Shown here: positions 18,268 through 27,236 of the stretch, piece after piece
Layout: each line of letters opens with the position of its first letter
Numbering within the stretch: the stretch's first letter is position 1
Assembly: GCF_014595955.1 (NCBI RefSeq)
Contig: NZ_JABVCF010000011.1
Location: 62,001-126,000 of the forward strand
DNA length: 64,000 nt
Reading direction: 5' to 3'
Source: Pseudaminobacter soli (ex Zhang et al. 2022)
GTDB lineage: Bacteria > Pseudomonadota > Alphaproteobacteria > Rhizobiales > Rhizobiaceae
Notes under the pieces: model-generated
What the model saw: only the letters and a program-made list of their open reading frames with translations
Databases searched by the model: none
Told to the model about the DNA's origin: nothing
Translations under genes and position numbers: made by a program

Positions 18268-18897
18268 TTACTCCTCGCCGCCAGCCTCGGTTGCGGCCGG
18301 CGCCTCGGCTTCCTCGGCCGCCGGCTTCATCGCAGCGGAGCCAGCGATGGTGGCAATCGTGAAGTCGCGGTCCTGGATGACCGGCTGCACGCCCGCCGGC
18401 AGCTTCACCGCCGAGATGTGGATGGAGTCGCCGATTTCCCGGCCGGTCAGGTCGATCTCGATCGAATCCGGGATCGCATTGGCCGGGCAGCGGAACTCTA
18501 CCTCATGGCGAACGATGTTGAGCACGCCGCCGCGCTTGATGCCGGGCGACTTCTCTTCGTTGAGGAAGTGGACAGGAACCAGGACATTGACCTCGGTGTC
18601 CCTGCTAACGCGCAGGAAGTCGACATGCAAAGGCATGTCCTTGACTGGGTCGAGTTGGTACTCCCGCGGCAGGACCCGGATCTTCTGGCCGCCGACGTCG
18701 ATCGTGGTGACGGTGGTCAGAAAGCCGCCGCCGTGAATCTTGTAGTAGATTTCCTTGTAGGAGAGAGCGATAGCCAGGGGAGGCTGCTTGTCTCCATAGA
18801 TGACCGCAGGGATCTTGCCTTCGCGGCGAACTGCACGGGCGGACCCCTTACCGACCTGTTCGCGCGCCTCGGCCTTGAGCTCGTAGGACTGGCTCAT
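18268..18897 (-). CDS. rplY: 50S ribosomal protein L25, Ctc (long) form
   Basis: A 209-residue two-domain L25 that binds 5S rRNA. The N-terminal domain ([26 protein letters not shown]) is the RNA-binding part; the C-terminal beta domain of the Ctc type carries [13 protein letters not shown]. The tail is Ala/Glu-rich ([15 protein letters not shown]), common in alphaproteobacteria. It is the first gene of the rplY-pth unit. Upstream, 268 bp separate it from the divergent TauE-like gene. Confidence 0.96.
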   Translation of the reverse strand: MSQSYELKAEAREQVGKGSARAVRREGKIPAVIYGDKQPPLAIALSYKEIYYKIHGGGFLTTVTTIDVGGQKIRVLPREYQLDPVKDMPLHVDFLRVSRDTEVNVLVPVHFLNEEKSPGIKRGGVLNIVRHEVEFRCPANAIPDSIEIDLTGREIGDSIHISAVKLPAGVQPVIQDRDFTIATIAGSAAMKPAAEEAEAPAATEAGGEE

Positions 18898-19165
18898 GGC
18901 ATTTCCTTTCCGTGTTGCTGGAGCGTTTCCGGCGCTGCGGGCAGCGGTGATCCGAAAACGTCGAAAGCCGCGTCTTGCGCGGCCCTCGCCCGCGCTGCCT
19001 CCAAGGGTGTCTACGCGGGTGGCGGCTCTATAGCGAAAGGGGCGGCGAGGCGCAAGATTTCGCTTGCATCGAGCTCGGACTGCATAGCTGGGACTGCTGG
19101 TCCGGGCATCACCGCGAGACTGGGGCTATCGATGGTGAAGCAAGGAGCATTACTGGCTCGCCCTT

Positions 19166-19936
19166 ATGACCGAAGCCAGTGAACTGATCTCAGCCCTTTC
19201 AGCGGGCGAATTCATCTTTCTCGCATTGTCGGCCCTGATCGCAGGGCTGGCGCGCGGCTTCTCGGGTTTCGGCGGTGCGCTGATCTTCGTGCCTCTCGCA
19301 AGCTCGGTGATCGGCCCGAAGCTGGCCGTGCCGATCCTGCTCGTCATCGACATGATGCTTACGCTTACGATGATCCCCAACGCCTGGCGCAAAGCGGAAC
19401 GGCCGAGCGTAGGCACAATGGCCCTGGGCGCGGCGATCGGCATTCCAGCCGGCGCCTATCTCCTCACCGCAGTCGATCCGGTGGCGATCCGTTGGGGTAT
19501 CGCCGCGGTGGTCTTTGCGCTGCTCGTCCTTTTGATTTCGGGATGGCGGTATCATGGCAAGCCGAACGTACCGACAACGATCGCCGTAGGCATGACCTCG
19601 GGCGTGTTTTCAGGTGCTGCCCAAATCGGCGGTCCTCCCGTGGTCGCATACTGGCTGGGTGGGTTCATTCCGGCAGTGACAGTACGCGCCAATACCGTCC
19701 TCTATTTCGCAATCTCCAGCGTGATCTCCCTGGTCAGCTATCTCATGGGCGGCCTGATCACACTCGAGGCATTGAGATTGTCCCTTCTTGTGGGCCCCGC
19801 GTTCGGTATAGGACTCTACTTCGGCTCGCGAATGTTCGGGCGATCCGACGAGAAGCTGTTCCGCCGCGTTTGCTTCGCGCTGATCGCTGCTGCGGCCATC
19901 ATCGGCCTGCCGGTCCTGGATGGCGTACTGCGATGA
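19166..19936 (+). CDS. TauE/SafE-family anion exporter
   Basis: A 256-residue membrane protein with about eight helices in two repeats. The first repeat motif is LARGFSGFGGALIFVPL; the second is SGAAQIGGPPVVAYWL. The family exports sulfite, sulfoacetate or related anions, or supplies sulfur compounds. It is on the plus strand, 129 bp ahead of the chromate genes. Chromate enters cells by sulfate routes, so the proximity may be functional, but that is inference. Confidence 0.85.
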   Translation: MTEASELISALSAGEFIFLALSALIAGLARGFSGFGGALIFVPLASSVIGPKLAVPILLVIDMMLTLTMIPNAWRKAERPSVGTMALGAAIGIPAGAYLLTAVDPVAIRWGIAAVVFALLVLLISGWRYHGKPNVPTTIAVGMTSGVFSGAAQIGGPPVVAYWLGGFIPAVTVRANTVLYFAISSVISLVSYLMGGLITLEALRLSLLVGPAFGIGLYFGSRMFGRSDEKLFRRVCFALIAAAAIIGLPVLDGVLR

Positions 19937-20065
19937 TACGGTCAGCCTGACCCTTCTTGAAGGTGTCATGTTGCGCGTCTATCATGGCCACTCGGGGGCA
20001 TGGTGGACTCCCCGTGAGGCGTGCGCCCAAGTTCCGCCTTCGCGATGCTATGCGGAGGAGCGGCC

Positions 20066-20878
20066 ATGTCTCGCAAAGTTCAAGCCCAAAAACTGATCCC
20101 GCTTGTCGGAACCGATAGAAGTCCGCTCTTCATCGACGTGCGCCGTCTGGCAGTTCGCGCCGATAATCCAGTGCGGATAGCCGGCGCCCTCTGGCGCGAT
20201 CACATGAAGGTCGGTGAGTGGCTGCCGGGCTTGCCGTCTGGGCGGCGACTGGTGGTCTACTGTGCTCAGGGTCACAATGTCAGCGAGATTGCGCTGGCAG
20301 AACTGCTTGTGGCTGGCGCCGAAGCCGGGATGCTTGAGGGTGGCCTGGAGGCCTGGATTGCCGCCGGTGGGCCGACCGTCGCCAAGGAAGGACCGGGTAT
20401 CGAGCCCGGACTTCCTCAGGCCAGCATCTGGGTTACTCGGGAGCGGCCCAAGATCGACCGGATTGCCTGTCCCTGGCTAATCCGGCGTTTCATCGACCCG
20501 CTGGCCATCTTCCACTTCGCCGCCGCCGAGTGGGTCATCGACATGGCCGAGGAAACCGGCTGGATTCCCTACGACGTAAAGGGAGTTCACTATTCTCATC
20601 GCGGTGAGACCTGCACCAGCGACACGCTGGTCGAGGAGTTTGGGATCGCCGATCCTGCGCTGCTCCATCTCGCCAGGATCGTGCGCGCCGCCGACACCGC
20701 GCGTCTGGATCTGGAACCGCAGGCAGCCGGCTTGCTCGCTTTGTCGCTCGGGCTGTCTGCAATGGAGGCGGATGACCTTGTTCAGATGGAGAAGGGATTC
20801 CTCCTCTATGATTCACTGTACGCCTGGTGCCGGTACGCCACGGCAGAAACACACAATTGGCCGGCGGGGGCGACCTGA
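20066..20878 (+). CDS. chrB: Rhodanese-ChrB fusion, chromate-resistance protein
   Basis: A 270-residue two-domain protein. The start at the ATG at 20066 has GGAGGAG 6 bases upstream. Residues ~10-105 form a rhodanese-like domain with loop Cys66 in CAQGHNVSE. Residues ~115-268 match the ChrB C-terminal (chromate-resistance exported) domain: WVTRERPKIDRIACPWLIRRFIDPLAIFHF, then HYSHRGETCTSDTLVEEF. ChrB proteins promote or regulate ChrA-based efflux. Here the usual N-terminal part is replaced by a rhodanese. The stop is one base before the chrA start. Confidence 0.8.
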   Translation: MSRKVQAQKLIPLVGTDRSPLFIDVRRLAVRADNPVRIAGALWRDHMKVGEWLPGLPSGRRLVVYCAQGHNVSEIALAELLVAGAEAGMLEGGLEAWIAAGGPTVAKEGPGIEPGLPQASIWVTRERPKIDRIACPWLIRRFIDPLAIFHFAAAEWVIDMAEETGWIPYDVKGVHYSHRGETCTSDTLVEEFGIADPALLHLARIVRAADTARLDLEPQAAGLLALSLGLSAMEADDLVQMEKGFLLYDSLYAWCRYATAETHNWPAGAT

Positions 20879-20879
20879 G

Positions 20880-22217
20880 ATGGACCAGAGTTTGCGCCAA
20901 GGGAACGTGCCTTCGTTCTCGGAGGCGACGCGCACATTCACCCGCATCGGACTTCTTTCCTTCGGAGGGCCGGCGGGTCAGATCGCGCTCATGCACAAAA
21001 TCCTGGTCGAGGAGAAGCGATGGCTCGACGAGCCACGCTTCCTGCACGCGCTCAATTACTGCATGCTGCTCCCCGGCCCGGAGGCGATGCAACTCGCGAC
21101 CTATGCCGGATGGCTGCTGCACGGCGTGCGCGGCGGGCTGATCGCGGGATTGCTGTTCGTGCTGCCGGGTGCGGTGGTGATCACCGCACTTTCCGCCCTC
21201 TATTTCACCCTTGGGCACGTTCCGCTGGTCGAGGGCCTGCTGTTTGGCATGAAGGCCGCGGTTCTGGCGGTCGTGCTCGAGGCCCTCGTCCGTGTCTCGC
21301 GCCGGGCAATCACCAGTCGAGCGGCTGTCGGGATGGCGATCGTGGCCTTCGTGGCCATCGCATTCCTGAAGATCCCTTTTCCTGTGATCATTTTTGCCGC
21401 TGCCTTGGTGGGAGCGGTTGGGCGCGACTTTGCCAGTCCTGTGCGGTCGAACGGTGCCGGCGCGGATGCGAGCGCGGAGGCAACCCTGATACCCGAATGG
21501 ACGCGGCCCAACTGGAAGCGGTTCGTGCGGACCCTGGCGATCTGGTTCGCCATCTGGTTCGTTCCGCTAGGGCTCCTCTGGGCAATTTACGGTCCAGGTC
21601 ATGTGCTCACCGCCGAGGGTGTGTTCTTCTCCAAGATGGCGAGCGTCACCTTCGGCGGCGCTTATGCGGTGCTCGCCTATGTGGCGCAGCAGGCTGTCGA
21701 GATATACGGCTGGCTGAAACCCGACGAGATGCTGACGGGGCTGGGCCTGGCGGAGACTACGCCGGGCCCGCTGATCCTCGTCCTGGTCTTTGTCGGTTTC
21801 CTTGGCGGCGCCAGGCTGTCGGGCTTCGACCCGCTGCTCGGCGGGTTGGCGGGGGCGGGCGTGACGCTCTGGTTCACCTTCGTACCCTGTTTCCTCTGGA
21901 TCTTCGTCGGGGCGCCCTATGTCGAGACGATACGTGGCGTGCGCTGGCTGAGCGGCGCACTCGCCGCGGTAACCGCGGCGGTGGTCGGCGTCATAGCCAA
22001 TCTGGCGGTGTGGTTCGCCCTGCACGTGCTGTTCGCACGGATGGGGGAGGTGGTCGCCGGGCCGTTCACTTTTCCAGTGCCGGATCCCGCCAGCCTCGAC
22101 CTTTATGCGTTCGTGATCGCGCTTGGTGCGGCCATTGCGTTGTTGAGGTTGCACGCGAACATGATCGCCGTACTCGTGCTGGCGGCGCTGGCCGGAATCG
22201 CGGTGCGCCTGATCTGA
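20880..22217 (+). CDS. chrA: Chromate efflux transporter, long-chain type
   Basis: A 445-residue membrane protein with two CHR domains in tandem. The first has FTRIGLLSFGGPAGQIALMH and LPGPEAMQLATYAGW; the second has ASVTFGGAYAVLAYV and GLAETTPGPLILVLVFVGF. The ~50-residue hydrophilic linker between them is polar. It exports chromate (and possibly sulfate) using the proton gradient. The ATG at 20880 follows chrB with a one-base gap, so the two are co-translated. It converges on prs, 15 bp away. Confidence 0.93.
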   Translation: MDQSLRQGNVPSFSEATRTFTRIGLLSFGGPAGQIALMHKILVEEKRWLDEPRFLHALNYCMLLPGPEAMQLATYAGWLLHGVRGGLIAGLLFVLPGAVVITALSALYFTLGHVPLVEGLLFGMKAAVLAVVLEALVRVSRRAITSRAAVGMAIVAFVAIAFLKIPFPVIIFAAALVGAVGRDFASPVRSNGAGADASAEATLIPEWTRPNWKRFVRTLAIWFAIWFVPLGLLWAIYGPGHVLTAEGVFFSKMASVTFGGAYAVLAYVAQQAVEIYGWLKPDEMLTGLGLAETTPGPLILVLVFVGFLGGARLSGFDPLLGGLAGAGVTLWFTFVPCFLWIFVGAPYVETIRGVRWLSGALAAVTAAVVGVIANLAVWFALHVLFARMGEVVAGPFTFPVPDPASLDLYAFVIALGAAIALLRLHANMIAVLVLAALAGIAVRLI

Positions 22218-22232
22218 TCGGCGGGATTAGGC

Positions 22233-23168
22233 TCAGTCGAACAGACTGGAAACCGATTCTTCCTGTGCGGTGCGCGAGATCGCCTCGCCGATCAGGTCGG
22301 CGATGGAGATGACGCGGATGTTGCGGGCGTCGATCACGGCCTGGGTGGGCTGGATGGAGTCGGTGATGACCAACTCCTGCAGCTTCGAGCCGGTGATGCG
22401 GGCGACAGCGCCGCCTGAAAGCACGCCGTGGGTGATGTAGGCCGACACGCTGTTGGCACCCTTTTCGAGCAGTGCCTCGGCCGCATTGCAGAGCGTGCCG
22501 CCCGAATCGACGATGTCGTCGAGCAGCAAGCAGTCCTTGCCATGCACGTCGCCGATCACGTTCATGACCTCGGACTCACCGGGCCGTTCACGGCGCTTGT
22601 CGACGATGGCAAGCTGGGCATCGATTCGCTTTGCCAGCGCGCGGGCGCGCACAACGCCGCCAACGTCGGGCGACACCACCATCACATTGTCGAGCTGCTT
22701 GTACTTGGCCTTCACATCGCGGGCCATGACGGGGACGGAAAACAGGTTGTCGGTCGGGATGTCGAAGAAGCCCTGGATCTGCCCGGCATGGAGGTCGAGC
22801 GTGAGGACGCGGTTCGCTCCGGCGCGGGTGATCATGTTGGAAACCAGTTTTGCGGAGATCGGGGTCCGCCCCGATGCGCGCCGGTCCTGCCGGGCATAGC
22901 CGAAATAGGGAATGACCGCCGTGATGCGCCGCGCCGAGGACCGCATGAAGGCGTCCATCATGATGAGCAGTTCCATCAGATGGTCGTTGGTCGGATACGA
23001 CGTGGACTGGAGGATGAAGACATCCTCGCCGCGCACGTTCTCCTGGATCTCGACGAAAATCTCCTGATCGGCAAAGCGGCGCACGCTCGCCTTGCCGATC
23101 GGGATATTCAGATAACGGGCTACTGCCTCTGCAAGGGACCGATTGGAGTTGCCCGCAAATAGCTTCAT
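22233..23168 (-). CDS. prs: Ribose-phosphate pyrophosphokinase
   Basis: A 311-residue synthetase of PRPP from ribose 5-phosphate and ATP, the common precursor for nucleotides, His and Trp (and substrate for Apt in this window). Motifs are [16 protein letters not shown] at the start, the flexible loop [19 protein letters not shown], and the PRPP site [13 protein letters not shown]. The length and lack of insertions fit class I. In related genomes it is close to rplY-pth-ychF; here the chromate module separates them. Confidence 0.97.
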   Translation of the reverse strand: MKLFAGNSNRSLAEAVARYLNIPIGKASVRRFADQEIFVEIQENVRGEDVFILQSTSYPTNDHLMELLIMMDAFMRSSARRITAVIPYFGYARQDRRASGRTPISAKLVSNMITRAGANRVLTLDLHAGQIQGFFDIPTDNLFSVPVMARDVKAKYKQLDNVMVVSPDVGGVVRARALAKRIDAQLAIVDKRRERPGESEVMNVIGDVHGKDCLLLDDIVDSGGTLCNAAEALLEKGANSVSAYITHGVLSGGAVARITGSKLQELVITDSIQPTQAVIDARNIRVISIADLIGEAISRTAQEESVSSLFD

Positions 23169-23299
23169 CTGTCTTTTCCGAGGGGATGGTTGAGCGGGCT
23201 TTTAACCGGCTTAACCGCCATTGCAAGCAGAACCCGTCCGGAATGATGTAAACATCGTCAAGCGAACTGCCGCAGGAAGCTTCGTGTTCCCGATATGAG

Positions 23300-23914
23300 T
23301 CAGCCCTGACCGCCGGCGAGCCAGCCTGTCAACTGCTCCACCGTTGAATCCGCGATCGCCTGCATGGCCGCGTCCGGCACCGCGGCCCACCCTTCTCCGC
23401 CTGCGGAAGTCACCTTCTGCTGGCCGGAGATGCGATGGATGCGGTTGCCGGTAGGGTCGTAGACGTCCCAGACGTAGATCACGGTGGTCTCGCGTCCCTC
23501 GACGAGCGGTGTGAAATACCCCTTCAAGAGATGAGTGGTCGTCGTGTCCGAACTGCCGGTGATCCGGATGCCGCGGTCCTTGGCGCGCGTCGCCAGGCGC
23601 TCCGACAGCGAAGTGGCCGCTTCCACTGATGCGCCGACGAGAGGAGCGAAGTAGACCCTCGCCCTGCCGATGAGGGCTGCCGACTGGGTGGCCGTGGCAG
23701 CCGGAGCGGGGCTCGTCGCGGCTGTAGAGAGGGTAGCGGCGGATTGATCTACCGAAGCCGTCGACGGATCGCTGGCGTCAGCCACGGAGGTCGGCGCAAT
23801 CGCAGATGGCTCCAGGACGTCCTGGGCGCTGGTGCAGGCCGAAAGCCCGACTGCTACGAGCACGGCACCTGCAAGCTTGGAGATCCGCCAGGCGCCCTCA
23901 GAACCAAAAACCAA
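23300..23914 (-). CDS. Lipoprotein of unknown function
   Basis: A 204-residue envelope lipoprotein. The signal peptide ends in the lipobox VGLSAC with Cys27. An Ala/Ser/Thr-rich linker runs to ~80, then a conserved-looking domain (RVYFAPLVGASVEAATSLSERL, LLKGYFTPLVEGRETTVIYVWDVYD). No ATG is available: the start is a TTG with GAAGGGG 8 bases upstream. It lies between the prs and creatinase-like genes. I recognise no function; the domain looks like a small alpha/beta fold seen in several rhizobial lipoproteins. Confidence 0.75.
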   Translation of the reverse strand: MVFGSEGAWRISKLAGAVLVAVGLSACTSAQDVLEPSAIAPTSVADASDPSTASVDQSAATLSTAATSPAPAATATQSAALIGRARVYFAPLVGASVEAATSLSERLATRAKDRGIRITGSSDTTTTHLLKGYFTPLVEGRETTVIYVWDVYDPTGNRIHRISGQQKVTSAGGEGWAAVPDAAMQAIADSTVEQLTGWLAGGQG

Positions 23915-23941
23915 TTGCGGTACCCCTTCGCGAGTGACGAT

Positions 23942-25093
23942 TCACTTCACGATCAAGTCGAGATCATGGCGGGAAAGTGGCCTTGGTGCCGTTTCTGTGG
24001 TGAGATAGGTGCGTCCGAGTGTCATGGCCGTCTCGGCCTCCGAGTCCATGATGATCATGTGCGCAAAGAGCGTCATGTTTGGAGCGATCGGCTCGGAGTT
24101 TCCCTGATAGAACATCGGCGTGTCCATCCAACTGGGCGCGAATCGCGCGCCTACTGAATAGCCGCACGCGTTCAGCCTGTGGCGCGTGAGGTCATCCGCC
24201 TCGAGCGATTTGGCATGGGCGTCGAACACGTCCCCGAAGGTCTTGCCAGGCATCATCGCCTTCTCGACCGCCATCATCGCGTGATGCGCTGCTTCGTAGA
24301 GCTCCTGATGACGCTTCGTGGCCTTTCCGGTCAGGATCGTGCGCATCATCGGTGCATGATAGTGGTTGAAGACGCCCGACCATTCCAGGGTCAACTGGTC
24401 GTTCTTCAACAGCTTCCGGCGGCCGGACTTGTAACGGCAGAGCAGGGCGTCGGGTCCTGAGCCGATGATGAACTCGTTGGCGGGATAATCGCCGCCGCCG
24501 GTGAAGATCGCGCCCTGCATCGCTGCCAGAATGGCGCCTTCGTCGGCGCCCTGCGTGATCAATGGCAGCGCCGCGTCGAGCGCATCATCCGACAGAGCCG
24601 CGGCGTGCTCCACCTTCTCGATCTCGGCCGGGCTTTTGAACTGGCGCAGCCGTGGCACAATGCCCGAAGCGTCGATGATCTGCCCGAAGGTCAGCAACTG
24701 CTCGTCAAGCCTGCGGCCGTTATGAGCGGTCAAGCCATGCGTGTCGTATTCGACGCCGATGCGGGCTCCCAGCAGGCCGAGGTCGTTGAGCAGGTTACGA
24801 AGGTCCAACGCCGGATTGGCCTGTTCGCGGTCAAGCCAAATGACGATGTTATCGATGGTGGAGGTGTGCCGCGCCTGGCGCAGATCAGCGGAGCGGGTGA
24901 GCAGCACCATCGAGCCGTCCGCCTTCACCACGAGAGCCTGGAAGAAGCAGAAACCGAAGGTGTCGTAGCCGGTCAGCCAGTACATGCTCTCCTGCGCGAA
25001 GAGCACCAGCGCATCCAGCTTCTTCTCCGCCATCTCAATCGTCAGCCGGTCGCGACGGGCGTCGAACTCGGTTCGCTCGAAATGCAGGGCCAT
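23942..25093 (-). CDS. Creatinase/ectoine-hydrolase-like M24 family protein
   Basis: A 383-residue pita-bread fold protein: N-terminal creatinase domain (~1-150), C-terminal M24 domain (~155-383). The usual metal-binding Asp-x-Gly...Asp-x-x-Arg-Thr pattern reads LEWSGVFNHYHAPMMRT here, so the two metal Asp residues are missing. That resembles the metal-free creatinase and ectoine hydrolase (DoeA) branch more than a true aminopeptidase P. It probably cleaves a small C-N bond substrate. Its ATG abuts the pgeF stop, so the two are one unit. Confidence 0.75.
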   Translation of the reverse strand: MALHFERTEFDARRDRLTIEMAEKKLDALVLFAQESMYWLTGYDTFGFCFFQALVVKADGSMVLLTRSADLRQARHTSTIDNIVIWLDREQANPALDLRNLLNDLGLLGARIGVEYDTHGLTAHNGRRLDEQLLTFGQIIDASGIVPRLRQFKSPAEIEKVEHAAALSDDALDAALPLITQGADEGAILAAMQGAIFTGGGDYPANEFIIGSGPDALLCRYKSGRRKLLKNDQLTLEWSGVFNHYHAPMMRTILTGKATKRHQELYEAAHHAMMAVEKAMMPGKTFGDVFDAHAKSLEADDLTRHRLNACGYSVGARFAPSWMDTPMFYQGNSEPIAPNMTLFAHMIIMDSEAETAMTLGRTYLTTETAPRPLSRHDLDLIVK

Positions 25094-25885
25094 TCAAAGG
25101 TCCTCCAGCACGATTGCAGATATCTGCCGGCCGTAATCAGGCTCCTTGCGGTGCGTCGCGCGGCGATAGGAGAAGAACAGGTCCTCTTCCGCGTAAGTGC
25201 AGCGCTTGAGCGCCTCAGCCGTCACGCCCGCCTTGCGCAGCCGATCTACTGTATAGCCGTTGAGGTCGAAGTAGCAGTGCCCGGGGCGCGTGGACGGCTT
25301 AAACCATGTCGTGTTGCCGCCATCTGCATCCAGGAAGCGCGCGACGAATTCAGGCCCGACCTCGTAGTTGTCCTGCCCGATCGAGGGGCCGAGCACCGCA
25401 ATGATACGGGATCGCTTCGCCCCGAGAGACTCCATCGCCCCAATGGTGTTCTCCAGCACGCCCGTGAATGCCCCCTTCCAACCGGCGTGCGCTGCTCCGA
25501 TTACGCGCGCCTCGACGTCCGCGAACAGAACCGGCCCGCAATCGGCCGACGACGAACCCAGCGCCAGTCCTGGTCGGTCGGTGACGATGGCATCCGCCTT
25601 GGGGCGCTCGCCCGCGAACGGACCCGTCGCTACGATCACGTCAGGGGAATGGACCTGATAGAGCGAAAGCAGGGCAGGGGATTGCACCCCCATCCAGGCT
25701 GCCACACGCCGTCGGTTCTCCGCCACCCTGGTTGGCTCGTCCTGCGAGCCCGTGCCGATGTTCAGGCCCCGGTAGATGCCTTCCGACACGCCGCCGAGCC
25801 GGGTGAAGAAGCCATGGCGGATTCCGGACGATCGGCCTTTTAGCAAGTCCGACTGAAGAGGCGCTGGCCCGTGATGCTCGGTCAT
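25094..25885 (-). CDS. pgeF: Peptidoglycan editing factor / purine nucleosidase-type laccase-domain protein
   Basis: A 263-residue DUF152/YfiH-family protein. I choose the ATG at 25885 (MTEHHGPAP); the frame extends further but without support. Metal ligands are in the expected places: His of YQVHSPDV, Cys of SADCGPVL and His of AHAGWKGAF. Members cleave mis-incorporated muropeptides or act on purine nucleosides. In related genera pgeF is usually after lgt-midA; in this window those two are 12 kb away and pgeF is coupled to the creatinase-like gene. Confidence 0.88.
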   Translation of the reverse strand: MTEHHGPAPLQSDLLKGRSSGIRHGFFTRLGGVSEGIYRGLNIGTGSQDEPTRVAENRRRVAAWMGVQSPALLSLYQVHSPDVIVATGPFAGERPKADAIVTDRPGLALGSSSADCGPVLFADVEARVIGAAHAGWKGAFTGVLENTIGAMESLGAKRSRIIAVLGPSIGQDNYEVGPEFVARFLDADGGNTTWFKPSTRPGHCYFDLNGYTVDRLRKAGVTAEALKRCTYAEEDLFFSYRRATHRKEPDYGRQISAIVLEDL

Positions 25886-26095
25886 CCGCGATGCTGTTCT
25901 CCGCGGACGGTCAGGGGCTTGGGCATCGAGGGAACTCCTTGGCTGCTTCGGCTGGCGGCGGAAAGTGAGCCAGCGGCAATCCCAAGTCAACCGAGACAAC
26001 TGCGCCGTGTGGACACGTACGTTACGGGTGCGAAGATGCACCTTGTATTCGATCGCGGAGACGGACGTCTTGCCGCCTCCGCCGCTAATCGAGCC

Positions 26096-26632
26096 TCAGC
26101 AGGGGCCTTCCTGGATGACGCGATAGCGTGCGACGCCGGCCTCACAAGCATTCGGGAAGGTGCGCACGCTCTCGCCTTGCCGCGCGCATACCGGCCGATA
26201 TTCGCGGGTGCAGAAGGCAGGTTCCTCGTCGCGGTCGCGGCGGGGTCGGCATTCGCCTCCGTGGACGACGCGGTAGCCTGCCGATTGGGCCTCGCATTCG
26301 TTGGGGAAGGTTCGTGTGCGCTCGCCTCGCCGCCCACAGACCGGATCGTATTCGCGCGTGCAGAAGCGCGGCTCCGCTGGGCGCCGGCATTGGCCCGGGT
26401 GGGCGATCCGATAGCCCGCGCGGTCCGCCAGGCAGGCATTGGCGAAGGTCCGGCTTTCGCCGCCGCGCCGGCCGCATACCGGGTCGTACTCACGCGTGCA
26501 GTAGGATTCGGCTGGACCCGGCAGGGGACCGGGCCGGCCCTCGTCCACCACGACAGTGTCGCAGGAACTCAGGAGGACCAGTGCCGCAACTAGCAACGCG
26601 CCACGTCTCCAGTCCAGAAATATTGAGCGCAT
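26096..26632 (-). CDS. Lipoprotein with three Kazal-type protease-inhibitor repeats
   Basis: A 178-residue lipoprotein. The start is the ATG at 26632, with GGGGGAGA 5 bases upstream. The signal peptide ends at LSSC with Cys24. Three repeats follow at ~45-82, 91-128 and 141-178, each opening CTREYDPVC or CTREYRPVC and ending in a G-x-C. Compared with pancreatic inhibitor (CTKIYDPVCG), the residue at the P1 position is Arg in all three repeats, predicting trypsin-like targets. Each repeat has four cysteines, not six. Arg/Pro-rich linkers join them. Position in the outer or inner membrane is not clear. Confidence 0.85.
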   Translation of the reverse strand: MRSIFLDWRRGALLVAALVLLSSCDTVVVDEGRPGPLPGPAESYCTREYDPVCGRRGGESRTFANACLADRAGYRIAHPGQCRRPAEPRFCTREYDPVCGRRGERTRTFPNECEAQSAGYRVVHGGECRPRRDRDEEPAFCTREYRPVCARQGESVRTFPNACEAGVARYRVIQEGPC

Positions 26633-27020
26633 GAGAATCTCCCCCATCTTCTACGCGTATGCTATGATGTGTATCCGGTCCAAAACGCAATGCCGGAGTT
26701 TATCCGGTGCTGTTCCCCTGCGGCAGTGCGGCCTGGTTCGCGGACGGCGCTCAAAATTCCCGCATAACCAGCTTCCCGGTTTTCCTTGCGTCAAGAAGAT
26801 TTCCGTGCGATATATTTCGTGTTCGGGCTATTCATGACCCGGAGACTGGACCGCTTTGGAAGAAACCTTTCCCCGAAACCGTGAATATCTAACGGCCCTG
26901 TATTGGTGGGGGGCAGAACGTGCCTGAATGCACGGCCAAACTGACACGGGCGTTCGATCTCCGGAGAAATCCCGGGCAAACGAAACCGCTAGACCCCATC
27001 GGGTGAAGGAGCTTCCCCCC
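26633..27020. other. 388-bp non-coding region upstream of first cold-shock gene
   Basis: No credible gene on either strand. A possible sigma70-type promoter (TTGCGT at 26786-26791, 17-base spacer, GATATA at 26809-26814) faces the cold-shock gene and would give a leader of about 200 bases. Long structured leaders are typical of cold-shock mRNAs. The Kazal lipoprotein promoter must also lie here, but I cannot place it. Confidence 0.4.
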
Positions 27021-27236
27021 ATGTCCCAGACGGGAACCGTGAAGTTTTTCAACGCAACCAAAGGCTACGGCTTCATCACGCCGGAAGGTGGCGCGAAGGA
27101 TGTCTTCGTGCACATCTCGGCGATAGAGAAGTCGGGGCTGAGGACACTCATCGACGGCCAGAAGGTCACGTTCGATATTGAACCTGATCGTATGGGTAAG
27201 GGCCCCAAGGCCGTCAACCTGCGCGCGACAGCCTGA
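27021..27236 (+). CDS. Cold-shock domain protein
   Basis: A 71-residue single-domain nucleic-acid chaperone. The ATG at 27021 has GAAGGAG about 10 bases upstream. RNP1 is KGYGFITP and RNP2 is VFVHIS, with the TVKFFN entry strand. It binds single-stranded RNA/DNA and melts structures at low temperature or in stationary phase. It is closest to the second copy 490 bp downstream (identical [10 protein letters not shown] core and PKAVNL tail), so the two look like a local duplication. Confidence 0.95.
   Translation: MSQTGTVKFFNATKGYGFITPEGGAKDVFVHISAIEKSGLRTLIDGQKVTFDIEPDRMGKGPKAVNLRATA

Noticed and set aside
24605-25843. 412-aa plus-strand frame across the M24 and pgeF genes
   Set aside because: It spans two well-supported minus-strand genes and has no domain.
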